From positions 13,216,616-13,280,615 of the forward strand of contig NC_068338.1 of the NCBI RefSeq assembly GCF_014633365.1: a stretch of DNA of 64,000 nt, read 5' to 3'. Position 1 is the stretch's first letter, and the number at the start of each line of letters is the position of its first letter. Source of the DNA: Diospyros lotus (taxonomy: Eukaryota; Streptophyta; Magnoliopsida; Ericales; Ebenaceae). The position numbers and the translations under genes were made by a program. Of this stretch, positions 20,003 to 32,720 are shown in pieces. Below the pieces are notes generated by a model, which saw only the letters and a program-made list of their open reading frames with translations, made no database searches and had not been told where the DNA came from.

Positions 20003-21830
20003 AAACTATAGTGGCCCACTCCCGAATAGTCCCGTTAGCATAGGATATCTAAAATGAGATCATCACAAGAATGATATAGAACAATAACATTCAACATCAT
20101 AAATACTATCCTTAGATAAAATCAGCGGAAGCTAACATAAGGGTTTACAACATCATCAGTTTACAACATCTTGGTACCATGGCCTACACAAAATGAAATA
20201 CAAGGACACTAGCAAAATTTACAACATAAAATTTTGTGAATTTTCTAAAATTTTATGAAAGATATATCAAATCAAAGCCTCAGATCTCTAGTTTCTGAAA
20301 CAATAATCGGATTCAAAATTGAAAATAATCACAATGAATTATTTCCCTAAAATCGAAACAAGACAGAATTGCTATAGTAAAATTACAACATTCTAACCAA
20401 AATTCAAGAAGGATGTTATGGGTTCAAATCATGACCAAAAATTCCAAATCCTATACTAAAATGAAGCCTATGATGTCTAGTTTACATAAAAACAAACGGA
20501 TTGTAAATTGGATATAATCATAGAAAGTTATAGCGCAAAAACCCAAGTAAGGTCGAATTACATGGAGTAGTAAGTTACAAATTTTTTTATCATATATTAA
20601 CAAGGCCACTAGGGGCTCAAATCGAAGCCAAAAAATTCAAGACCTATATCAAATCAAAGTTCATCGATTCTAGTTTACAACGCAATAAAAGGATCTCAAA
20701 TCAAATATTTCTACTAAAAGTTATGCTCAAAATAATAGAGCATGCGTAAGCTGCCATGATCCAAAATGAACATATGAATAGAATGCAAAACAACCCAACA
20801 AATAATTGTGTTGCTCTAATCTAACAAAAAATATGTCATTCCTTGAAGGATTTTGGAGTAAATCAAGCCCGAAATGATCACATCAACAAGAACCATAAAT
20901 TTAGAAGGATTTTTACAAAGATTTTACAACCAAAAAGAAAACTTCATTTTTATCAAAAGATAGTTTATAACCACGGAAGTAAGCAAGATATGCTTAAAAT
21001 TGAAAAGAGATTAAGTAAATCTACACATAAATTCAAGAAGAGATAAAATCTTGCATAACAAAAGGTGATACAAGAGAACTTGTCTTTCTTTAAATGGAGA
21101 TAAACCAAGAAGAACTTGTCTTCCAACTTGTAACTCACCCTTGAAGCTTCAAATAAAGGAGATGGAAATGGAGAAGAAGAAGAAGAAAATCAAGAAGATG
21201 AAGAAAAACAAGAAAGGGAAGACTTCTCGAAAGTGGAAGGAAGAGAGAGAATAGAGGGAAATGGGAAAAAAGAGGGTCATGTGTCTCTCACCAAAAAACC
21301 CTTTTGCCCTTCACTTGCACACACAAACACAATTATTATCATGCGCCTTTTTGACATTTGTCATTTCTTTTTTCTATTTTCCTTATCAAACCCATTTATA
21401 CAATTTCCCATTTACCCTTACCTTTTTCACTCTCAACATAAGGACCTGAAGCCCTTTCTTAACATTTCACAATTAAATTACATTTGCCTTTAATTTATCT
21501 CGCCACATAACAAATGGGGTCGAGCCCAACCTATTAATTCAACTCTTACTAATTAGGCCCAACTCATATAAGCCCAAAGAGTTTATTTTCTAACTTAACC
21601 CAACACTTAAGGCCCAACCCAATTCACTTGAATTTAACTAAATTCACAACCCACATAGTTTATGCCCAATCCATTATAAATGAGTTTTATTTAATTTTTA
21701 GTTATCCCAAGCCTTTGGGCTTTGCACATTAGCCCTAACCCTATACATTAAACTCAACCGATTTTACTAAATTTTCAACCTCTAGATTTCTCTATAATCC
21801 AATATATATAAAAATATATCTATTTACCAA
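20003..21830 (-). mobile_element. 5' LTR of the truncated gypsy element
   Basis: This non-coding AT-rich stretch lies directly upstream of the PBS on the minus strand. The right boundary is inferred from where copia integrase sequence resumes (21846). With gag it forms a 5'-end fragment (LTR-PBS-gag). No partner LTR is present in the window. Confidence 0.55.
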
Positions 21831-21845
21831 AATAAAATAAAATCA

Positions 21846-22028
21846 TTAACCAATAACTAACACATATTGTTTCCCACCTAGGCTTTGTGTCCTCGTAGGT
21901 CTAAAGAGATCTAAATGAAGTAGAGTTAAAGGCCTAGAGGTTGATACTTCATTTTTAGCCTTAAATGATACACTTATTTGTTTGCCTTTCATACATGCAC
22001 CACAAATGTGGTCTTTCTTGTTCTTCAA
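21846..22028 (-). pseudogene. Copia GAG-pre-integrase / integrase N-terminus fragment
   Basis: The pattern is HICGACMKGKQ, then SFKAKNEVSTSRPLTLLHLD and SLGGKQYVLVI, which is the copia pre-integrase zinc region running into the integrase core. It is on the same strand as the pol remnant at 17834-18945. Together they show that roughly the integrase core and the N-terminal RT part are missing between them. Confidence 0.8.
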
Positions 22029-22189
22029 TTAACACAACTCCAAACATATCAAATGATTGATTTGTTTGTGGCATTCAAAAATCTAAACTTATCAAAGATC
22101 TGGGCAGTCTTTGTGGCGTTCAAAAACACAATTATTGGTTTTTGTTTCCACATATCAATGGGTCTAGATTTTAATATAATCTAGGTTTT

Positions 22190-23163
22190 TGGTTCATGAA
22201 TCAATGGGTCGAGAATTCTTTGCCTTATATTCGATTTTAGCTTTTCTGGGGTTCATTTCAATCTTTTGTGGGTTCCTTCAGTTTTGTTCCATTGTGGGTT
22301 CACACCACAACCGTTTTTGAAAAGGCATCAATCGTTTTTTAACATGAGTCCATCGTTTTTCCAAGCATGTTCACCGTTTTATGCTTGCTCTCGACCATGT
22401 CTGGTCGACTGCTTCTGCATCATTTTCGATTGACCATTTTGGACCTAGTTGACTATTCCTTATATACTGTCAACCATTTTTCACTTTAACGGCTAGTTTT
22501 GCAGGCCCAATGGCTATAAATGATTAGTTTTCTTTGAAGCTTTGGAGAAGCCTATAAATATAATTCAAGGATGCACTTGAGAAGACTAATGGGCGGGAAT
22601 GAGTTGATTTAAGCTCACAAAATATATTCATCTTCTTAATAGGGTTTGTCCTTCCATTTTTCTCTCAAAACACTTTGTTATTATTTGTATCATTTGTTCA
22701 AGATTTTTTTTATTTGAGAGATTATTGTAACTAAGAGAGTTATCTCTTAGATTCATTATTCATTATATCATCCTTGTATTTACTAGATTGTGTAGCTAGA
22801 GGGCCTAGTTGGGTATAAGTAGAAGGTTTGTATTTCCTAACTTGTTGCTAAAGGGCTTACTTGTCTAAATAAAATGTTTACAATTCCTAGCGGTTTATGC
22901 TAGAGGGCCTACTGGGTTTGGTAGGAGATTTTAGTGAATTATTTGAAAATCCTTAGTGGGGAGCTAAGGTAGTGGATTAGGCTTGGTTTAGCCGAACCAC
23001 TATAAATTCTTGTGTCCCTCTTGCATTTTATTTTGGTTGTGCTTCATTGTTTTCTTGTTTATCATTCAAAACCTCCTAAAAAGTTTTTTAATTTTTCAAT
23101 CACCCAATTCACCCCCCCTTTTGGATGTGTGGTGCCATTCATTGTGCCAAACCTAACCCAACA
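22190..23163 (+). mobile_element. Copia LTR, plus orientation (5' boundary uncertain)
   Basis: A TATA box (CCTATAAATATA, about 22552) is preceded by variant TCGAC/TTGAC motifs (22380-22480). It is followed by the conserved R/U5 pattern (AACCACTATAAATTC, then CCAATTCACCCCCCCTT) and ends CCTAACCCAACA at 23163. The U5 part is the same family as 4429-4900 read on the opposite strand. No PBS follows, so it is a solo or truncated LTR. Confidence 0.6.
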
Positions 23164-23174
23164 AACATGGCATG

Positions 23175-24000
23175 TGTTGAGTATGTTTTTATGATAAAAT
23201 CTAAGCAAAACTTTAATGATTTTAATGATGTATTGTTAATTTAGTAAAGCCCAGTGACAATCGAGTAACACGTTACCTACTCGAGTAAACTCCTCTATTA
23301 ATCGAGTATATGTGTTTGGGAAAGTTAGTTTTAACCAACTTTCAAAACATTACTTGAATACTTAATACAATTAATCGAGTAAGACAAGGTATGGACTTAA
23401 GAACAATCAAGTAAGGAAAAAGGATTAGTTGAGTTACAAGTAATCATACTCAACTAAATCATCCATTTGATCGAGTAATAGCTAAATACTCTAAGGCTGG
23501 ATTAAGTATATGCTTGATATACTCGAGTATTGCACTAAAAATCTTTAATCGAGTGATCTAAATAATATTCAACTAATTGTGATATTAGTCGAGTAATCAA
23601 ATTCAGTAATCGAGTAAGAATTAAGGTTAAATTGACAAGTCTATGAACTTGTGTTATTGACTAAAATAAAATAATAATCGAATATCTCATTTTTTTCTCA
23701 TTTTTTTAGTTGAGTAATCAAAAATCTTACTTGAGTGATTAATTGGGTGAAAAATGTCAAGTCTCTATACTTGGACATTAATCAACTAAGGGGTTAGGCT
23801 TAATCAACCCTTTTTCCTCAATATTGTTTCTAGATGGTACTACTTAATACTGTCTTTCAATATTAACCCTCTAACCCCATAAGAAGACCCTTAAGATGTG
23901 TATTGAGGGTTAATGTCAGTCTTTGTACCCACCTTTTGCACTTGATCTAGAAACAGTATTTTATTTTTGGGTAAATGACCCTTAAAATGCCCAATTTTTG
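23175..24000 (+). mobile_element. SIRE-like LTR fragment with CGAGTA motifs
   Basis: It opens TGTTGAGTATGTTTTTATGA, like a SIRE-type LTR start. Between 23258 and 23740 it carries about a dozen near-copies of ATCGAGTA/ACTCGAGTA. No TATA or U5 end could be placed, so the 3' part is probably lost. The right boundary is approximate. Confidence 0.4.
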
Positions 24001-24640
24001 GCTAATATTAAGATTTATTCCGAAGTTTCAATTTTATCAATTCACATCTTTAAAATATGTTGCAATGATATAGCAGTTAAACTTCTGTTATGATCATACT
24101 TCAATCATTAGTAATGTCCTTTCCACGATTATTATTGGTGACTGTTCAAAAAGTCACATATATGATAGCAAGTGACTAATAGTTGGGCAGTATCTTAGAA
24201 GTTTGACAACTACAAAAAATTGTAACGCCAACTGCCTCCAAATACAGGAAGTCTAGCAGCTATGAAGGGCTTTGAAGGAGGAGCAAATATATAGGTAACT
24301 AATGAGTTTGGATTGACTCCTAACACAAATACATTGCAATAATAATAGAATGCATTCAAAAATGCACTTGAATTGAATGCATATGTTTTAGACCTAGGAA
24401 TAATAGAAACCATACTAAATACAGAAAGTCTATGAGCCATAAAACTATAAAAAGGCTTTGAAGGAGGTGAATATCAATGAATCCCAAAACACTTTGTGAA
24501 GGGTAAGCAGATTCTTGATGCCTTGTTGGTGGCTAATTAATGAGCAGGTGGATTCAAGCTTGAAGAGTCAGGTTGATTGGAGCATCCTTGTGCATGTTAA
24601 ACAAATAGCAGGATTTGGGCTTGAAAGGAGGTTCTGGATT
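24001..24640. other. Unassigned intergenic DNA
   Basis: Nothing recognisable was found. Local short direct repeats (GTCTAGCAGCTATGAAGGG-type at 24252 and a variant near 24430) are the only structure. Confidence 0.4.
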
Positions 24641-25060
24641 CCATGCTACATTGCCTCATTTAGATAAATTGTTTAGTTAATTTGGTGGCTAAGGTTTTAG
24701 TGACAGAACTACAGGTTTGAAGCAAGGATACCCTTTTTCCCATTTCTTGTTTATTTTGGTCATCGAGGCTTTTAATTTAATGTTGTTAATGTTTCCATGT
24801 ACAGATGACTTAGTGGCTTCATTCTGAGAAATTCAGGGGAAGGGTGGAGGAACATGTTCTGGTTTCTGTATCTCACCTTTTTTCTTTTGACTATATGCTC
24901 CTTATATGCGAGGCATCTGAGAGAAAGTTGATGTATCTTATTGTATTTTGAGGCCAATTCAGGTGTTTGAATGATTTTGGCGGAGAGCTCTAAATCGGGA
25001 GTTTGGCAGAGCTTTCTATTTTTGGTGTTTAGTCCGTTAAAAAAACATGAAAACAACATG
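24641..25060 (+). pseudogene. Non-LTR (LINE) reverse transcriptase fragment
   Basis: The plus strand at 24713-24825 reads GLKQGYPFSHFLFILVIEAF then an adjacent TDDLVASF before a stop. This is the LINE RT block that precedes and includes the catalytic DD motif, with the usual 40-50 residues between them missing. The remainder is degenerate. Confidence 0.6.
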
Positions 25061-27720
25061 TTATTTGATTACTTTGGCTTGTTTTCAGTTTTGCCTGGAA
25101 TTTTCTAATTCTTTTCTTGTTATCCTCTCCACTTCTAGTGGAGCACTGGTGATAGTGATCAGCCTTCAGCAACTCTCTGGGAGTCACCAAGACTCCCAGA
25201 CCAGGGTGTGGGTTCTCCAATTGCTGGGACTCTCCTCAGAGGGTCTGCAAGTCATTGGGGACACCTAGTTGGGGTTGTCAAAAGTCTGGTAGTATGGCTC
25301 TGACATTGGTGAGGGGACAAGTGAAAGTGAATGAAAATGAAATGGAAATTGTGGAAACACCTTTTTTTATTATTTTTATTTTTCTAAAAAAATTTCAAAA
25401 TTTTTGAAAAAGAAAACAATTAATTGAATGCCATTTCCTATTTTCTTTTCTAAAATAATGAAAGAAAACTGAAAGTGAAAGCCCTACCAAACAGTCCTAA
25501 AATGTGGAGCTGTGGCCTTGTGGTGTTCTCAACACTTCTGTCATCTCGCTTGGATCGTCACCCAAGCTTAGATCATAGGGGGCCGTGGTTTACTAAGGCT
25601 GTATAGAATACTTGCCTCTTTGAATAGGTAACACTTATCTGAAGGAAGCAGACTCATGCTTAATGAAAGCCCACTCTCAATCCTCGCTTGGCTCTCTTTG
25701 AGCTCTTTTCCCATGGAAAGTCATTTAGAGATTGTGATTCCTAAATGTGAACCACAATCTCTAAATACCCTTCTTTGCATTCCCTTTAGATCAATACTTA
25801 TCTGAAGGAAGCAGACTCATGCAAAGAAGAGGTAATACCCTTCTTTGCATTCCCTTTAGATCAATTCTCACTTGGGATGACCTCAGGCTGATGCTTTATG
25901 CTTTATGTGCAAGAGTGACTGCATGGTGGCTCAAGATACATGGAGTCTCATCCTTCCTATTCTCAGTAGCAATGGCTGGTGCCAGCCTCCGCAATGTCCC
26001 TTCTATGTTTTCATGGCACAGGGTGCCAAATCATAGTCAAATTACAATCTAGCCGGCTGCTTTCCTGGATGAGATGCCGTATTTGCATCAGGACCAAACA
26101 TTAGATAATGCAAAATATCCTAATGTGAACCACTCAAAGGGAAACACTCATTTTTTTTTTTTTTATCTTTTCTATTTTCTATTTTATTTAGTATTTTTGT
26201 GGATCATGGTTTCTTGCCTTCTTTAAGTTCTTGGATTGTTTATATTATATGTGCCAGTAGAAATGTGGGGTATCTTGGATTTCTTTATGTAGGTTTACCA
26301 TCAAAATTTGTTTTTATTTCAATTAGTATACATCAAAATTTGTTTTTAAACATCCCAGATAATTGGCTCAATCTTTATTGTAAATTCTTGGGAGGCCAAG
26401 GCTCAGGGTCAGAGCCTAATATGGAACTGCACGTCTGACATGAATCTAGCTTCCAGTTGAAATTTCCCACTTTTTACCTGCTATCCTTTTCGCAGTTGAA
26501 TTTTCTGTGAAGGGGTTCAGACAGGAAGCCTTGACGCACTGCTCTCAGTTGTCATCCAAATACTTGAGAATCTGAGGTCATGACCCCTTCCTTGTCCAAG
26601 TGACTTCTAGGATTCCAACTCTTGAGTGGAAAATCATAGAAGCAGTGAAAGGGGACCACAGTATGCGAAGGTTCATTCTATTTCCTTAATTTACTCAAAA
26701 TTCTTTTTTTCCATGTTTTTGGGATGATGCCCCCCCCCCCCCCCCCAAAAAAAAAAAAAAAAAAAAAAAATTATCTGGAGTTTTTCCTAGAAAGGATGTT
26801 AATTATATAAAAAAAAATAACAAAATAATACTCAAATGAAACCATTTGGCATGATACTGCTCCTTACATCACATCATCACTGATATGGAAGACACAAAAA
26901 TCTGCTCTTTTAGACCTGGCTGATTGCTTAAACAGAACTTAGAATTACAGCATAATGATGACCACCATATGCTAATCAATCACGAACCATACCACTGTGC
27001 TTGCATCTACCATAAAAATGCAGCTCCTTCTTGTAGTTGGAATATAGGAAAATGATAAAATAGAATTGAGAAAAGATAAGATAAAAAAAAAAAAAAAAGA
27101 TTAAGAAAGATGTTTTCAGAAAATTATCTTTAAGATAATAAATTCTTCATTAGATACAATAATTTTATGAAAATTCTAATCTCAGTATACAATGCCTAAC
27201 TTAAAAAATTAAAATTGCATCTTTTGATTTCCACGACCAAGAATTCAAACCCAAAAATTGAGAATAATAAAAGAAAAATATAAAGATGGCTGATACCAAA
27301 AGTATACAAGAGTATTGATGTATTTCTTATACTTTGCACCTCAAATGTCCAAATTATTTATAAATAATGAAATGATACTTATCGATAGACACAAAAACAA
27401 AAGAACACAAACTTTTAAAAGATTATATCCTTTTGAGAAATGACTTATCCTTTAAAAAGATCATAACTTTTTAATGTAAAAAAATATTGCTTTTGAAATT
27501 TGAAATTATATGTCTTTTATAAATTTAAACTAAAAGATTTATCTTTTCATTCCATAACTATCATTTTATTTAAATAAAATAAATTATAATATATATAGTT
27601 ATTATTATTAAATAATATTAATATATACATATATATATAACACTTTTATCTCAAGAAATTCATCCATCTTTTACCGACGTAGCCAACCCCACCCCACCAC
27701 ACCACATTCGAAGAAAGAAA
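25061..27720. other. Unassigned AT-rich intergenic DNA with local duplications
   Basis: No gene is supported. A phrase of about 27 bases (ACTTATCTGAAGGAAGCAGA...) occurs at 25628 and 25795, and another of about 30 bases (ATACCCTTCTTTGCATTCCC...) at 25767 and 25833. Homopolymers C17 then A24 lie at about 26731-26770. Confidence 0.5.
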
Positions 27721-27729
27721 AAGTAGTGA

Positions 27730-27905
27730 GCTCACATGGGTAGCTCAGTTGGTCACAGTTGGGACAGTTGGGGGCACAAAATGCTTCCAAGGTGAAATTT
27801 GGGACAAGGATCAAGATCAAGGATCAAGTATCGCAAGCGACAGTGTGGGAACAATCTCTCAAAATGAGAGGAGCTCCTTGTGCGCAATGAGCACTGATCT
27901 ATCCA
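27730..27905 (+). mobile_element. Possible tRNA-derived SINE remnant
   Basis: GGGTAGCTCAGTTGGTCA at about 27739 is a good pol III A-box as in tRNA-related plant SINEs. No convincing B-box or poly-A/T tail follows, so this is tentative. Confidence 0.25.
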
Positions 27906-29892
27906 CTATACCCGACTGAATCACCATGATTAACCCCCTCACATTTTATTGGGTCGGATGTGAGGACACCTGGTGAGCGATTCGCCTTTTGGTACAAGAA
28001 AGAAGAACTAGTGGAAAGAAAATGTGGAAAAGCAAATGAAGCTACAAGGACAACTACAAAGCCTAAGGAACCTAGGGTTTCATAATAGTTGGTAAAGAGT
28101 AGAATCAGTGGCAATAGTGTGATGTGGAAATTTTGGCACTGGAAGAAGTAAAACAAACGTGGAAAGAAACCAAAGTAGGAGAGAGAATCAATTGACACAT
28201 AATAATGGCAGACAGAAATTGCAAGAAAATAGAGGAGACGATTGGGACAGATGCATGTTACTCAGCGGGGGGTACTAATGACCGTACTGGACGACGCAGC
28301 AGGTCTGCTGAAATGCATCCTTTATACCCTCTTTTCCACAGAGTGGGTGGGTTTTTTCTTTCTTCCTCCACATCAGCGATGATGCGCGCGGCATACATAG
28401 AGTAGTATTTTTCTAACTACTTTCTTTCTGGTGAATAATATTTTGTTAATTTCTTGTATGAATAACATTATTTTTAGGAAAAACTCTTTCATCTGTGCCC
28501 ATACTTAAATAGTTCCTAGAAATTTCTGGTCATCAACGGGACTTATGGTTTTGCCTTCTGGATGTTCAGCCTGCAGATGGGTAGAGTGGGAGTGAACTTA
28601 AATATAAAAAAAATAAAATTTTTAAAATAAGATAATAACAATAATATTAAAATATAAATTTTTTTATAATTTTTTCTTACGATTTTTATATTTTGATAAT
28701 GTCACATACTAGGTTTATTATCAATTTTATTAAATACATCATTTTCAATATATATAACTAAGTTATTATTCATCTATTTATATCCAATCTTATTACGTAA
28801 TATATTCTTCACAATATTTATTACAAAAAATTTTCTTTCAACTGTAACATTAATAAACGAAAAAATTAATGTCAAAATCACAAATTTATAAACTAACAGG
28901 TACACCATATTTTTTTTCGTCCTAACCAACTGTTGTACAAATTCACTAAGTCACACGTAATTCTTTAAGCTCTTTTTTAAAAGACAACATATGAAAAAAT
29001 ATTTGAGTTTTTTATTTATTAATTAAAATATTATTTTTTAAATACTTAAAAAAAAAAAAAATCTAACCCAATAAGAGCAACTGAGCCTCACGTGGCTCCG
29101 TCCTTGCCTGCAGATGCATGAGATTTTCACCCGCGAGAGTGATCTGTCGCGTCCCTTTTAATTTTTTTTTTTTCCTGATATGTTCCGTACTCCCCTATTG
29201 ATATTGGCAAAATGGAGTGTATATCACATTCTCTAATGACTGCAGTAATCCTTTGATCTTGATGTCAGTGTTGTGTAATAGGCCACAACAATTCCAATTT
29301 GATACAGTTTTCCTGTAAATATGTATATATGCTTTTGCTTCCGTAAGTAAGATGGGAGCTTTTTTATTATTACCTTTGCAAAATAAAGAGATACAATCAT
29401 ACATTTATAATTTAACTTAGCGATCATGTTATAGGTATATTATTATATATGTCGTGAATTACATAATATATTATAAATGATAAAAATACTCAATGCATCT
29501 CATCACATTGGGTGAGGAATATTTTAATCATACAGTTTACCGTTTCACGCTCCTTACCTCATTGTCTTGAGTTATAGATATTTTAGATATTTTAACATTA
29601 TTATATAATTTAAGATGTACACAATAATTTATCAGTAATATTTTCCATAATTTAAACACTTGGTGTTAAATCTATGAAACCAGTGATCCAATTTGTTTCC
29701 CAAGTTGAATTTGATTAGTTAACTTGAGTAGATAGGTGTTGTGATCAGTTAGATAACCCCCATCTCTCTCTTCACGGGACAAGTAATTGAAGTTGCTGAA
29801 ATAGTAGAACTGTTGTCACAGAGGGCGCTACTTGATTAAACCAAGTTCCCAGTTGAGTGTTGCGCATACCACACATATATGTATGTATATAT
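27906..29892. other. Unassigned AT-rich intergenic DNA
   Basis: No gene, LTR or transposase sequence could be recognised. Long A/T runs are frequent. Confidence 0.45.
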
Positions 29893-30377
29893 TGTTGGAA
29901 TTAATTGGTCAATGAATTAATGATGTTAATTGATTGAGCTAAAATTAATGTTGGGACAATAATAGATAAATAAATTTTAAATGTGTGAATTGAAAAAGTT
30001 TCCAAAATTAGGCTCGTTAACATAAACCAAATATAAGAAAAAGCCTTATTAATGTCTAAAGTGTCCTTTAGAGTGGGTAAAGAATCCCACATGGAATAAA
30101 CACAAGTTGGTAGACTTGTTTATAAACCATTGCACTTGAGTGTGAAGCAACATTGTAAAACTCTCCTTGTGGTGCACTTTAGTCTAGTCTTTAGACAGGC
30201 TCAAGGAGCTATTCACACCACCTGCGCACTTTGCATTATTGCGAGGAGCTAAGGGTTTTTTAGAAATGAAACTTGGGCATGGTTGCAGCGTCTCACTTTT
30301 TTTAGCATTAAATAATTTAAGAATTTTGAGAATATATTTTTTTTCAACACAAACTCAACCTAAATTATTTTCCGACA
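29893..30377. mobile_element. Candidate copia solo LTR
   Basis: It starts TGTTGGAATTAATT and ends TTTTCCGACA (near mirror-image termini). An AATCCCACATGGAA string and a TATA-like TTTATAAACC at about 30119 are typical of small copia LTRs. The flanking 5-mers (TATAT and ATCTT) do not match, so the right boundary may be wrong. Confidence 0.4.
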
Positions 30378-30589
30378 ATCTTATTATACATTCTTAGCAT
30401 ATATTCACATTTCAAAGGAACATAAATATCTATTTTTCATAATTTCTCTATGATTTCTTCATTTTTTCTCCCATTTTCCTCTCTAATATTTCAAATAAAT
30501 AATTTCTTAACTATTTTCTCAAATATTTTTTCACAATAATTCATAATATTCTAAAAACTTTAAAAAAAAATTCCAGAATTTACCCCTAT

Positions 30590-32056
30590 GTTTCGTTTGC
30601 ACGCGTAACAAGACTGGTCGTTATGAAAATCAAAAAACTAAAAAGACAAATACCAAAACTTTGAACACAAACACCCCTTATTTTTTTTCCTAATTTTTTG
30701 GATTTTTTTTTTTTCAAATTTTTTTGGCATCATACGTGCCACATCATTGCTGTCTCACGCACCCCACTCGCATGGTCTAGCTGGTACGTGTAGTACAGGT
30801 GCCGGTCTTCTTCCTTGCGCAGTTCGCCGACAGCCGCAACCCATTTTGGTTTTTTAGCAAATTTTCCTACGTTTGAGCTTCGTTTCTCCTCTCATTTGAA
30901 CCTACGCCTTCCTCTCTTCATCATCTACAGGATTGTAGCTTCGAATCACTCGATCGAAGACATTTTTAACTGTTCAAACCCATTTTCTGGCCAAGCCCAT
31001 TCTTTCGGCGAAGCTCTATATCTCCCTCGACTCTTAACGAAAATTGCTCAAATTCTCTAGAAATGACCCTCTAGACATGGGGAGCAAAATCCCCTTATCT
31101 ATTTCCCTCACTTTTACCTTGAACTCTCGAATCTTAAAGTTTAATTTTTGCCTTCTCTCGCCTATCTCTAAAAACCTCTATTTATATACGATTTCGAGCC
31201 TTCAAATGCTCATGCCTGATCAATCCAACTTCCCTTAGGCTTCTACCTACCCCAGATTAGTCCAAAACCACCATTATTCAACCACCAAAACACAGATTCA
31301 ACACATCAAAATTCTGGCCAAGAAACGACCGAAAATCACGCAAAATTATCACCATCGTGGCCAATGTCGGCCTAGGCCCATCCCAAGAGCATCATTGACC
31401 ATTTTCCTCGATCCTCTCGTTGTCAAAAGTGGCGGTCAGTGGCCAACAAGGTGACTGGTCAGCCATGGCAATCTTTCCATCCTCAAGTTTGTAAAAATTA
31501 TATTTCAGCCTTTTTCAATTTTTATTTTCACTTTGGTCTTTTCTTTGAAGCCCTTGAGCTTCCTAATAGTGTCATTTCGACCCATAAGCTCTATAATTTC
31601 TATTTCATCCCCGAGAATTCAGGAATAACGCCATTTCGACTTCCCTCAAGCAAATTTAAGAAATTGCACTTAAGCCCGAATTTTATATTTTGACTGTAAA
31701 CCCCTTTGTTTCTTCCTAAAACTACTGAAGAGTTGTTCTTCATACCAAACATGAACCTCCTTGGGGTTCCATTGACTTCCTAGAAGTCCCCTATGACAAT
31801 TTGATTTTTCAGCCCAAATCATAGTTGTACCGAAAATCGTTTCTAATCCAATTTTTTTCAGTGCCATAAATCATACCTCGAGATGCTCGACAATGAAATA
31901 TCATTTTACTTAAGCATCTCGGTTCTAAGGCACTCCCTACAATTAATTCGATCATTCATAACGGTAAGAAATTACCCTATAACCTTTATTTGTAAATTCC
32001 ATTTTTTCCCTAAGATCATTTACTCTTGAGTCATTTAGAAATTCTCGGGTATTACA
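30590..32056 (-). mobile_element. Candidate gypsy solo LTR, minus orientation
   Basis: Read on the minus strand it begins TGTAATACCCGAGAATTTC at 32056, a common start of plant gypsy LTRs. It has a TATA box (GTATATAAATAGAGG, about 31176-31190) and then a leader-like stretch. The far end was not located; 30590 is a rough limit. Small ORFs here show no similarity. Confidence 0.45.
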
Positions 32057-32599
32057 ATGGTCGAGTGGCTAGGTCATGTGGCAAGCAGTCCAGGCAAGCC
32101 ACTATGCAGTGGGGTGTCGAGGGGGCACGATTGTTTGTATGGGTGCTTGCGGGAAATGGGTGAGTGGACAAGTTTGTTCGGTGTGAAAGGTGCATGGTAA
32201 GAGATGTGGACCTTCGCGAGAGAGTGCGATCGAGACTGCTAAATCACGTCCAAATTTGAAATAATGTGATATGACAATCCACATTAATCCAAATCAAACA
32301 ACACGGCCTTTCACGATTGCACACTTGAAATATGTTCCTTCCTGGCCAAATGAATGGTCAACGACAAGGGACAGGCTCCGACAATCATTCTGTCCAGGGG
32401 GGTGGCTGGCGCCTGTAAGCACTTCGACACTCAAGTGAGTAAGAAAGTAAAATATCAGAGTATGGGTGGGCTAGAAAGAAAACATACATTGGCTCTAAAA
32501 AGAGCTTGTTCATATAGAAGGATGAGAGGTCCTCCTATATGCATGTGTTGTGTGTTTGCAGGGTGATGAGATTGGGTATCTTGCACCGGTGGAGGTTCC

Positions 32600-32720
32600 C
32601 AAACGATAGTATAGTGTCGACGGGACCCTCATTAATGTGGATAGGATCTCCATTAATGAGAATGGGATCTTCCCTTAATGGGGATGAGATCTGTCATTAA
32701 TGAGGATAGGATCTCAAGCG
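32600..32720. repeat. Short minisatellite, about 25-30-base units
   Basis: Four diverged copies of CATTAATG(N)GGATAGGATCT lie head to tail. A second simple repeat of GATTGGGTCGTGG type follows at about 32795-32895. Confidence 0.65.

Noticed and set aside
22190..23163. Considered as the 5' LTR of the minus-strand copia element
   Set aside because: Its TATA box and U5 end show plus orientation, opposite to the pol and env-like remnants.
27739..27812. tRNA gene suggested by GGTAGCTCAGTTGG
   Set aside because: Only the A-box is present; no cloverleaf, anticodon stem or B-box could be drawn. Kept only as a weak SINE candidate.
27899..28198. 99-codon minus-strand ORF with hydrophobic stretch
   Set aside because: No similarity, no splice or promoter context, composition of random AT-rich DNA.
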